Source: an uncultured Eubacterium sp. | GTDB taxonomy: Bacteria; Bacillota; Clostridia; Lachnospirales; Lachnospiraceae | NCBI GenBank assembly: GCA_910579145.1 | Contig: CAJTTQ010000023.1 | Span: 1-36,224, forward strand | Direction: 5' to 3' | Length of the DNA: 36,224 bases | Shown here: positions 1 through 12,100 of the stretch, piece after piece | Position numbering within the stretch: position 1 is the first letter of the stretch | Layout: every line of letters starts with the position of its first letter | Program-made: the position numbers and the translations under genes | The notes under the pieces: generated by a model | What the model was told of the DNA's origin: nothing | What the model saw: the letters and a program-made list of their open reading frames with translations, nothing else | Databases searched by the model: none

Positions 1-104
1 CTGATTTGGAACTGTCATTTCCCGACAGCCCCTGTAAGGATTGTCACTACCTATGCCTTCACTAAATGATATTCCTGGGATGCCAACTCCACTTTTCTAT
101 TTAC

Positions 105-3100
105 CTATTTCTTTACCTTGATCTTAATTCTCCGCTTGCAGCCGTTTTTCGCAAAGACATATATAGCGCATTCACCTGTTCCCTTTGCCTTTACCTTTCC
201 GCCTGCCGTTACCGTCGCCACTTTTTTATTGCTGCTCAGATAGCGGAATTCTTTACAATGTGCCAGTGTGAGCTGCTTTTTCCGCTTATCATACAGAACT
301 GCTTTGGGACGGAGTGTTGCGGTGCTGCCCCGCTTCATCACATACGAAACTTTCTTTACCTGAATCTTTTTGACATTCGTATATTTTACGCTGTCTTTCC
401 CTGCGGTATGTATGATTAAGGTTTTGGCAAGAGATACTCTTTTACCATTCTCCCACTTCCATGCCACAACATACATTTTGAAATTATTTGTGGTATCCAG
501 CTTTTTACCATTAATTTTTTTAATGGTAATATTTGTTATTCTGCCATTCTTGACCCGATTCAGCGACTTGGCACTAAAATCCTTTCCACAATACTGAGCA
601 TAGACGCTGTAACCGTTGGCGCCTGTTACCCTGCCCCATGAGACTTTCAGTTTCGTTCCCGTCTGAATGGCTTTCAAGTTGGAATGCAGTTCCAGTTTGC
701 TCTTTTCCTTATCGAATGCCTTTTGTGTTTCTGTCGGTGTCACAATTGACTTCCCACTGGCATCGGGTGCCGGCGTCAAGATTGGATCTGCACTGGCGTC
801 TGGTTCCGGTGTCACGGCTGGATCCGCACTGGCATCCGGTGTCGGTGTCGCAACATTATATTTCTTTACATTCACCGGCTCGCACGGCTGGCTCGCAAAG
901 TTTGTATCCGTAGCGGGTTCTCGCACGATATAATCTGCAGCAGCCAATCCGGTAATCTCACCATTGGCATCCGCAGTCTTTTCCGTCCATGTTTTACCAT
1001 CATCCGTGGATATTTCATAGAGCGTGTCTGCCTTCAAACCGGTCAGCTTTCCATCCTCCCTGCCTTCTCCGCTTACATCTTCAGCCTTCGGTGCGGGCGC
1101 TTCAGGTCTTGGCGGTATCGTCAGGTTCTGTGCCTCGCTGTCTTCCTCCGATAAACCATTCCCGAGACAGATGATGCAGCAGTCTCTGCCCATCCATTCC
1201 TCTTTGATGGGTACATTGCCCTCCTGATTTACCGTTATGATCTCGCTCACGGTCTCCCCGTCTTTTTCGTATTCCAATTTATATTTCGTATCTGCCGCAA
1301 GCCCTGTCAGCGATGTTTCTCGATAATCAATCTCTGAAGCTGGCTTCTCACACTGCCATTTTGCCCAGTATTCCTTCGCCCCGGTTTCGGCAGCGGAAAT
1401 ATTCGTTACGGCTTCTCCGTCAAAGGCCTCGTTGTCATACCAGCCGACAAAAAGATAACGGTCTCTCGTCCAGTCAGCCGGCAGCACCGCCCCTGTTCCT
1501 TCCGTATAATCCGTAAGTTCGGTTCCGGCACTTCCGCCGTTTCCGTGCAGAGTAACCTCATAGCATCCATTTACTTTCACCGGCTCACACGGCTGGCTTG
1601 CAAACTTTGTATCCGTAGCGGATTCCCGCACGATATAATCTGCGGCTGCCAGTCCGGTAATCTCACCTTTTTCGTTAGCGATCTTTTCCGTCCATATCCC
1701 GCCGCCATCCGTGGATATTTCATAGGCTGTGTCTGCCTTCAGACCAGTCAGCATCCCGTCCTCTCTGTCTATTCCGCTTACCTCTTTCCCCACGGGTGCA
1801 GGTGCAGCAGGTCTTGGCGGTATCGTCAGGCGCTGGGCCTCGCTGTCAATACTCGACATACCATAACCGGAACGAATGATCTGACATTCCTGGCCCATCC
1901 AGACATCCTCGATATATCCATAACCGGCATCATCCGTCATAAAAGTACTGGTCATCGTGTTCCCGTCTTCTGTGTATACGATCTTATATTCCGCATTCGG
2001 TACAAGCCCGCCCGGCACTCGTTCTTTCAATGATGTTTCCCGGTAATCAATGTCCGCATCCGGCATATCAAACCGCACGGGTAAACCGGAACCAACTGTC
2101 ACTCTCGCCGGATGGCCCGTAAAATTGCCTGTACCGTCCGGATGATCTGCTGCTTTTACACGCACACAGTATTTTCCGAAAGAATCCAAAGCATCATCTG
2201 GCAGGCAGCCGGTACCGTAAAGTCCGGTAATCTTTCCGTCTGTCACAACGGCATCACGCCATTGAATGATGAAACTGTCTTCGGCAATCTCGTATTCCTG
2301 ATCCGCCGCAAACCCCGTAATCGTTCCGTCACGCCACATCGGATGGCTCTCGTCTTCTGTACCAAGTATCGGTGCTCCCGGACGTGAAGGAATGGTAAGG
2401 CTTTGTTCCGGACTGTTGCTTCTTGATTCCATACTGCTGATCTGCACGATGGTAAGCGTCTTGCCAATCCAGTCTTCCTCTAACATGATCTTCCCGTCCG
2501 CATCCGTTGTCATCATCTTTCTGCTATCATCTTCACCATCCACGCTGATCCAGTATGACGTATCTCCCTCCAGACCGGTCAGCGTTTCCTCCACATAACC
2601 GATCTTTGCCCGGGGTACATCGAGAGGAGTCTTGACTTTGATGGTCAGTTTCTTTGTGGATTGATTCCCCGCATGATCCACAGCCGTTATGGTAATATCG
2701 GTCTCTCCTTCCAGGATCTTCGCGCTCGGAATGGTGAAATCAACCTTTGTCTTACGCTCGTTTTTATATTCATCCTGCGTCCCCACCAGCGTCGGCTCAC
2801 CCTCTCCGATCTGGTAGCTGAGAGACGCGATACCTCCTGTAATCAGACCGTTCAGAATGTCGTTCTCCTCGTCCGTTACGTTCACCATAAGTTCCGGCGC
2901 CGTCTCATAATATTCCTCTGAAACCGTCATTCCGAGTACATCTGCCGCGGCTGCCGATACTGCCGCTCCCGTTGCCGCTATATCACGGTCCGCATGTACC
3001 GTAATCATAGGCGCTTTGTTCTCCACGATCACACCTTTTACATCTTCGTCGTCGGTACCGATCGTCTTGACATCCGCCTCATTCCCGGCTTTGTCCTTTG

Positions 3101-6100
3101 CTTCCACGCGAACGCTTCCCTTGAAATCGGATGCAACATAAATCTTCGCCTGATAATCCACACCGTGGTCCGAAACCTCTTCCACCGTCGCAGTTCCTGT
3201 TATAACAGTTGCATCGGTAACATCAGCCGCAGGTATAAGAGTATATACCACCTCTTCCACACCGCTGTCGATCTCATTGATCGGCACTATAATCTGCAGG
3301 CTTTCATTGCGGACGATCCAATCCCAAAGATTCTTATATCCGCTTTCAAAGGATGCTTCGCCCATAGCAGGAGCAGTCGTATCCAGTTTTGCCGTCAGCG
3401 CCTCGGTTTCCATCATATTGCCGTCCGCATCCTCTGCCTTGAAGGTGTAGGTGTGGCTGCCCTCCGCGATATCATCATATATAAAATGATATTGCACATA
3501 ACCGTCCGCTGTCTTGCCCTGCGGAACTTCTTTGCTTATGTCTGCGCTGCCGTCCGTGCCGCCTATGCTGCCTGCAAGGGCATAGGCCCCGCCGTCCCTG
3601 CTGACATAGAGTTTGGTCACATCTACATTATCGCTGTAGGTCAGCTTAACCTGAAGGTTCGGATAATATTGATCCCTCCCGGTCACATCCTCCATGACGC
3701 CGTCCACACCGGTCTCCAATGCTGCGCTAAGGGAAGGAGTTACTGTATCACGCCACTTCGCATAGAGGGTAATATCATCTTCCAGCCGGTCTTTAGTCCC
3801 CGCATCTCCCTCGAAATGCCAAGGCTCTTCGCCTTTTGCATCCTTATACCAGCCCATGAAATCATGTCCCGCTTTTATCGGGTCAGCGGGCCGCTTCACC
3901 GTATCATGCCATGACCGATCCATAATCGCGGAAACATTACTGCCGCCCATCGGATGGAACGTAACGGTCAGCGTCCTGCCCGCATTCGGCCTCACTTCCG
4001 TCTCAAATCCGTGTGGTACGCTAGCAGTCGCTTTTACGCGCACTGTCAAAATTCCTGTGGGGACATCCAGTATGCCGGCATCCCCTGTCAGTTCTTTCAG
4101 ATCACTTTCATGCACGCCGGTCCATGTCCTGCCTCCGTCAGCACTGTATTCCATATATTGGGTTACGCCATTTAACTGTGCGTCAGCTTTGCCGCGGATC
4201 GTCTCATCTTTTGCCACACGCACATCTGGTGCCTCCGGACGGGCAGCGATCTTACAGACTGCACAGTCACTGTCAAGCAGATCTTCTCTGTACGCCTTGC
4301 GGCTGATCTGGAAATTGTCAGTGCCAAACCAGTCTTCTGCCATACGGATACAACCGCTTCCGTCTGCCGTAAATGTTTCACCGCGCACATCATATTCTGC
4401 ATTCGCCGCAAGACCTGTCAGCTTCTCATTCATATAATCAACCGTAAGAACCGGTGTCTTTGCCTTGCTCTTTATTTTAACTGTCACGCTCTTCGTCTTC
4501 GAGTTACCCGCCTGGTCAGTCGCTGTGAAAGTCACATTGAATACGCCCGTCTTTCCGGCGAGTTCGTTTAGAGTAAATGTATAGTTTCTCGTGGGTTTGG
4601 CATCAAAATCCGCTTTGACCGTATTTTTCGTGCCGCTGCCGATCCGCCATGTAATGGAAGCAATCCCCGCATTTTTATCCTTTCCACCCGTCAAATCTGT
4701 CACATCGACAGAAAGTTCGGGTGCGGTATCATAGTAGCCGGATGAGAGACTGGCACCATTCGCGTTTACGGCGATCTCAGGCGCATTATTTTCCACAAAT
4801 AATCCCTTAATTCCGGGAACTTTCACGCCGATTTGCTTTTCTTCCGAGCAGTTGCCTGCCAGGTCTACCGCCTTCACTTTGATGGCGCCCTTAAAATCAG
4901 AGGGAAGCGTAATCGTAGCCTTACCGCCCGAGACACTCGCCGTTTTCACATCCGTATTCCCTGCCGCCACAGCTTCGTCTGACACCTCTTCCGTCAGTTC
5001 TTTCCCTGCCGCATCGGACGTAAACGGCATGAGAGTATATTCCACCTGTTTTAAATTCGTCTCCGTGACCGGAATGGTGATGTTAAGATTGCTTTTGCGT
5101 ATCGCCCAGTGCCATATATTCTTGCAACCGGAATTATAGGACTCCTCACCGAGCACGGGCAGCGTCTTATCGAGCTTATAGGAAATCTTCTCCTCCGTCT
5201 CATTGCCCGCAGCGTCCACCGCCTTAAAGCGGATGGTTTTGCTGCCCTCAGACAAATTTGTATAAGGGAGCGTAAATACCTTATGGTCTGATGTTTCTGC
5301 GTCGTTCAGACTCAGTGGATACCATGTGGGATTGGTGCTGGAAGAAGTTGTATAGTAAAGTCCCGTCACACCCACGTTATCACTGTAAGTCATCTTGATT
5401 CGGAGATTCGGATACCATTTCCCCGATTCGGCACTTTCCATCACACCGCTGCCATCTGCACTCGTGTCAGTCTCCAGCGCCACATTTAATGTAGGTTTCG
5501 TCGTCTCCCGCCAGCCGGCATAGAGCGTCACACCTATACTGTTGTCAACGATCCTCCCCTCATAATCCGCCCTGTTTGTACCGATAATTTCACCAACCGT
5601 ATTCGCATTGGCAGCACCAGTAAAACGCCACTGTGCCTCCGTGCCGCCTCCCGGCTGGTAAGGGTTTGACTTCGTATACCAGCCCATGAACTGATAGTCC
5701 GTTCGCGCAGGGTCCACCGGCTTCGACAGCGTACTCTTATAATTGAGACCCTCTACTCTGCCCGGCTGCCCGATCGCCGAAGGATCCGTCGCATTCAGAT
5801 CATATTGCACAAAAATCTTACCGCTGCCGGGATTAATATATTTTTTGCTCTGTTTCCCGTGCGGCCAGCCGTCGTTCGCGGCCTCCGTCGTATTCGCTTT
5901 CGCCTCTGCGCGAAGCGGAATATCTCCACTTGGCAGATTTTTGATCACTTTGTCCGCCGGAACCTGTTTCCATGTTGTTCCCCCGTCGGTACTGTATTCA
6001 TAGGCATATGTACTATCGGCAATTTTCAGATTGATCTGTGCATCTTCCGCTTTCTCCAATAGTTCAAAATCAACCGAAAGAACCGTATCATCCTCCATAT

Positions 6101-9100
6101 TCAGTGCAGCCGGACGCGCCTTGATGTCGAGCATCTGCGCCTCCGAATCTTCTGAGTGGCCCGATATCCCTTTCTTCCTGATCACAATCGTCTTTCCACA
6201 GAGGTCAATATCACTGCCGGAAGGAATGGCACCAGCGATATCATGTGTCAGCACGAAAGGAATCCTGCCCGCCACACCTGAATTAACCGTATAGGTCATT
6301 TTGTCAACCGTGATCTTATACTCTGCATTCTTCGCAAGCTGCGTTATCGCATCCGCCGGATAATCTCGTGCCGCCTCCGGCGTCATCTCCTGCCCGCCGC
6401 CGATCTTGATCGTCGTGCTCGCCGTCGCCGTGTTTCCGGCAAAATCCGTAACTTCCAGCGTAATTTCATTTACGCCCGTGAGACTGCTGATCGTTGGGGA
6501 GTCCACGAGTCCAAGATCCGTGCCATAATTCCAAAATAAATTGCCGACCCCGCCTGTGTGTTTCCCATTTACCAGCCATCGGGAACGCATAATAGGGGCA
6601 CCGGTTATCGAATTTCCTTCCGCATCCCTTCCGTCATGGTCAGGGTATGCACCAAAGCGAGTAATCCCCTTGCCTGTCAATTCCTCCCGTGTATACCATT
6701 TGTCTTCCGGCTGCGCAATATGTTCACTGCTGTTACCAAAGAAATAAATCTTTTCATTCTGAATTACCGGCGGAAGTGTATCGACAACGACTTCTCCGAT
6801 ATCCGGTATTTTAATATAGTTATTCGCCCGGTCATAAAGCCGGATATCCGTAATCGTGCCGCGCCAGTTCTCAGGCAGTTTAAACGAAACGGTGCCGCTT
6901 CTGACGCCCTCTGTGGTAGAGTAGTTCGCGAAAGACACTGACTTCGATTGCGGGTTGGTATATCTCGGCTTCTCGGTCGACGGCTTTTCCTTACCCGTTT
7001 CCATATCCAGCTCAGTCAGCGTATATGTCACCTTCCAAAGTCCGCTGGATATGCCATTTTCATCCAATGGTTCATCTTTTCCCGAAATGGAAATCGTCGG
7101 TGCTTGATTGAAAAACAATATTCTTTTACTGTCGTCGACTTGCGTATCATAAAACTGTCCGTTGCTGTTCGCTTTGTAGCGTGCTGTCGGCTCCACACTA
7201 TAGGTAAGATCGCCGGTGACGGCAGGCTTGCCACGGTCAATCCATATGGTATACAGCGATGATTCGTACAGATTACCGGCTTTGTCCGCTGCCCTTACAC
7301 GATACGTATGCTCTCCCTCCGACATATAGCTTTTTCCTATATTAACCCATCCAATATAGTAATTCCCGTACAAATAACTGGGAGTGCTTCCATGATTTGT
7401 TGACGCAACCGCTTTCCACTCTCCATCGTCTATTTGGACCTCCATTGATGTTTTTTCTACTGCGATATTGTCTGTGAATGATGGTCCCACACTGCCTGTA
7501 CCTGCGCCATACCAGCTACCATATCCGCCGGAAGATCCACTATACCACGTACTACCATACTGGGGGGCCTGTGTATCCTTCCACTGCGCATAGTATTTCT
7601 TATTGCCCGTCGCCTCCGCCTCAATCGTAGTATACTTCCGGCCCGTATACTGCTCATTATCATACCAGCCATCGAACGTAAAGCCTGTCATGGAAACATT
7701 ATAGGTTTCCGTTTTCGTTTCACCATTTGCTTCATAGTCAAACGTTCCCCTTATCGTTTCAAGAGTCGGAACAGGCAGTTTCATATTATCTCCATACCGG
7801 TATTCCGTTTTATCCGCAGGCGCCGTATAAGGTGTCTCCTTATAGTGCTTGTGCGCATAACGCCGGGGATCGGCCGGCTTGCAGTCCGTATTACTCATGT
7901 CGCGTAAGAAATGTATATCGTAATCCGGCATCTTCAAATCATATTCCACCTGATAGACGTCCTGCGTCCACTTGGCATAAAGCGTCATATCGTTTCTGAG
8001 CTGCGTCTGATTAACAAAATCAAATTTTTTGCTGTCTGTGCACGCCGCATCGGTGTACCAGCCGTGAAACGTATAACCCTTGCGTGTTGGTACAACCGGC
8101 TCTGCCACTTTACAGTCCACGGTCGTACTTGTGGAATTTTTGTCCTGCTTTGTCCATACCAGATACGACGGCACGGCAGAGCCGCCCTGACTGTCAAATC
8201 TCACCCGGTACACATAGTAGGTCCAATGAAAGCTTTTGTCCCATGACGCCGGCTGGATATAGAGGCGGTTTACGCCGACCTGTTTCGTCGTATAGCTAAC
8301 CGTCGCCTGTTTCGTCGATGACCCGTCATTTGCCGCAAGCGATGCAATCGGTGCGCCCTGTCCATCCGCAGTCATCTTTCCGCCGGAAGGGCCGTAATAC
8401 ACCTTGATTGTCATCGGGAGACCTTCCGTCTCTTTCTTTGCCGTCCCCGGTCCGCTGAGGGACGAAAGACTTCCTTTGAAATGGTCTTTCTTAATCTCAA
8501 GTGTATTCGCTGTACCTGTCACATTACAGTAACCCTTATATTCGTTTCCCACCTGATCTGTCGCTTTTACATAGAGATACCAGGTTCCCATCTGCGTGAG
8601 GCTGACAGTATAAGTACCTTTTGCCAGGTCAGAAGCAGGCACGGACTTCAATCCGGACGGCGTTGTCGTGCCAAGTGTATTCTTATCTGTTTTTGACACC
8701 AGCTTATACTGCACTGAGGCCAGACCGCTTCTCTCCGTGCCGCCCTCACCATTGGCCGGCACAGGGTCGCCAAACGTCATCACCAGCGGCACCTCCGCAT
8801 CCGTATACCAGCCGCTCATCCTTGGCGTCGCGCTGGCTTTCGCAGTCAGCACCGGAACGGTTTTGTCGACGTTTTTTACCGTAATCTCTGCCGCTGCCGC
8901 ATTTCCTTTTGTGTCCGTTACCATAAAGGTATATTTGCCGTTAGCGGTGACCTCGATATTATTGTACTGATAAACGTCGGAAGAACCGGCCTCTGTCTGC
9001 AGTTTGTCCAGTGCAAGGGTTGTCGCCCCCGCCCCTTCGCGCTGCATTTTGATGGACTGTATCCCGCTTTTCTCATAAATGGACAGTTCCAGCACTGCTT

Positions 9101-12100
9101 TCTTTGCCCATTTGGTATCTCTCTGGTATACGCGGACCTCGGGCGCATCAAAATCGACGCCCTGCGCCACGTTGATGGCCTGGCTTCTCACCACATGTCC
9201 CGCGCTGTCACTGGCTATTACATAATAAGTCCCTGCCGCGGTCAGTGTGAACTCGCCGCTTAATTCTGTTGTCACTGTATCGTTCGGCAGATTGACCGCC
9301 GTGATCGTATTGCCATTCGCATTTACCGTATAGGCATAGATATACCCTTTGTTTGTCTCGCTTTTCTTTTGCACCGTAACGGTCGGGACTTTAAAGTTGA
9401 CCGTATACGTGCCGGAAGCCGCGGCAGACGTAGTTTTATTGCCCGCATGATCCTCCACGTCTATGCTCAGACGATACGTATAGTTATTGCCCGTAATTCC
9501 CGTTGTTACTGCTTTATAAGTACCGTCATCCTGCTTTGTCAGCTCGGCTTTCTCTGTCACCTGGCTGCCGCCGTTTGTCGTCTTCGTCCATGTACCGGTA
9601 ACATTCTTTACACCGGAGCCGCCCGCATCCGCAGGTGTGACGATAAATGTCACGTTTTCTGTCTGAACCTTCTCCTCCGGCTCCGTAATCTGCGCCGAAG
9701 GCGCTGCCCTGTCAATCTTTGTGACCGCGACAGACTTTACGACCGTTTCCCCGCCTGCGGTAAGGGTAAAGGTATAACCGCCATTCGCCGTCGCCGTATA
9801 AGAATTCCCGGAGACGGTCTGCTCCGACCCGGACGGTGTTCTGACCTTCACGACAGCCCCCGCGGGTTCCTTTGTCGTTATGTTGATCTTCCGCTCTCTC
9901 GCCCATGCACTATTGTCCACGGAAAGGACGATGTCCGGCAGCTTACCGGACGCAGCGCCCGAAAAATTAAAAACGCGGCTGGTAAAGGCCTCTCTACCCG
10001 TGGCATTGTAAACAGCCCGCGCATGGAGATACCATGTGCCGGAGGTCTGCCTGTTCGTTACTTTTGACCCGCTTGTACTGCTGATCCAGCCCGTTGCAGG
10101 TATGGCACTTGTCTGAGACCACGCATACTGCAGTATATCCGCATTGGTGGCGGTAATGACTGCCTGTGCCGTGCCGTTTGTAAGGGACGGGTTCGTGATG
10201 GATACGGCAGGAACTTTATTGTCTACATCCACCGTCGTGCTTCCCGTGCCTCCGGATGCCTTGCCGTTCGTATCACACATATCCTTGATCTTATCTGCGC
10301 CGTTTATTTTATTGACTTTCAGGGTAGAAGACGCATTTTCCGGAACCTTCCCCTTAAAGTAGAGGACGTTTGTATCTGCACCGCCCGCATAGGTAAAAGT
10401 ACCCCATGAAGTATCCAGTGTCACACCGGACAGCGTGCTGTTCTGACTGTCCACGATCTCATCAAAAATAAGCGGAAGATTCACTTCATCGCCCGGCCTG
10501 AATGTGCCGACGCCAACCGATGCGACGCTGCATAGCTGCGGCTCTATCTCATCCACCACCTTCATGTAATCTGTATATGTTTCCATGTACCATTTGTCTG
10601 TGTCCTTTCCTGTCGCAGCAAACCACACATTCACTGTTTCATCCCTGCCAAACTTCAGCCAGTCCCCGGACACGGCGCCGTCACGCGCAGAGGAGGCAAA
10701 ATCTGTTATATTCGTTCTTGATGCCGTACCGGGAATCGTTACATCTGCCCCGGATGATGAAGTGATGTCAAATCTCGCCGTGTACTTCGCCGCCCCAAAC
10801 AAAGAATCATTAATATTGATGGGACCGTTATGCTCATTGGAACTATCAAAATTATTCGGCGCATGATTCGCAATCCAAATGTGTTCCCAGGCGTCATCCT
10901 TTTCTCGTGCCTTAAATTTCAGCCTGTAGTACATATCTTTTGTCGCCGTCTGTTTCAAGTAAGCGCGTTCGTTCGCCGTCCCGATGTCAAAGGAGCGCTG
11001 GGTATTAAAATTCTTATAGCCATGACTCTGGTTATATCCCCTGTTATTTGTAAAAAACGGCTGATGCGCTTTCGTCTTACTTCTGTCCACCACGTATTTG
11101 TTATCATCACTCGTGGAGACGCTTCTTGGGTTTTCACCATATACCGTTCTGTTTACCATATAACTGCCGTCTTTTGCCAGCGTTCTCTTTGCCTTGGCGG
11201 TGCTGCCAAGCTTACCGCCGCCATCGACACGGTACAGTTCCACCCAGTAGACACGGTCTGCATTTGTGTATGCCGTGGCAGGTTTACCGGAAAATACGAC
11301 GTTCGCCCCTTTTTCGGTAATCTCGATGGTTTTTGTTGTTTCGCCCTCCGCAAATGTCAGCGACGAAGCTTTGCCAGTGAAATGAGTACCGCTGACGGCA
11401 GAGCCATTCTGCGTGCGGTAATATACCGTCTGCCTACCATCCGTTCCATTGATCCTCGTAACGGTAAATTTATTGTTTCCATTATTCTTTATCGTAAATT
11501 CTCCGTATTTTTTTGCATTTATGTCAAATTGAGCCTCTGCGCCGTACCAGACCTGCCCTGCTGCATTTTTAGCATAGGCACGGACATGATATACGACGCC
11601 GTCCACAATGTTCGTCGCCGTCCCTTTCAGGGAGCCGCCTTTTGTCTTCACCGCCGATGGCGTCTTTACCTGTCCGTTGCAGACTCCGGTGGTGGGATTC
11701 ATCATAATGCCCCACACAAAACCTGTCTCTGTGATATTCTCCCCGCCTGTGTAAGTGAGCTTGGCGGAAAGGCTGAAGCTGTCCTTGCCGGCCACACGCA
11801 CCGCCGTCGTTCTGCTCAGTTCCAGCGGTTTCGGCAGTACAGTGACTTTCAGCGTCGCTGTCTTGTCGGAATAGCCAGGCACACTCACCCGGTAGGTAAC
11901 GGTATAGGTACCTGCCGTTTTCGTGTTGACTGTCGATGTATAAGTTACGGTGCCGACGTGTTTTTTGATAAACGATAAGTACCATTCCTGATCTACGGTA
12001 CTGTCTTCTAAAATCGTCGTCACAGTATCCGTCAGGCTGATGAACGGCTCTCTAACTACATCGATCTGCTTGTTCAACGTATCAGAAAGTCCTCCCTCTG

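Noticed and set aside
1..104. Terminator after the giant gene
   Set aside because: A 5-bp stem (CTGTC...GACAG) is visible near 13-29 but without a T run, so no terminator is called in the 104 bases available.
730..850. Direct repeats as a possible CRISPR or satellite
   Set aside because: They are coding repeats of a TPxPDASADP linker with no spacers and no cas genes.
10830..11978. Long plus-strand open frame (382 codons) inside the giant gene, with others such as 2994-3914 and 9369-10067
   Set aside because: They lie opposite a gene with clear repeats and signal peptide, their products have no domain features and are rich in Arg, Cys, His and Ile, and no ribosome sites were seen. They are shadows.
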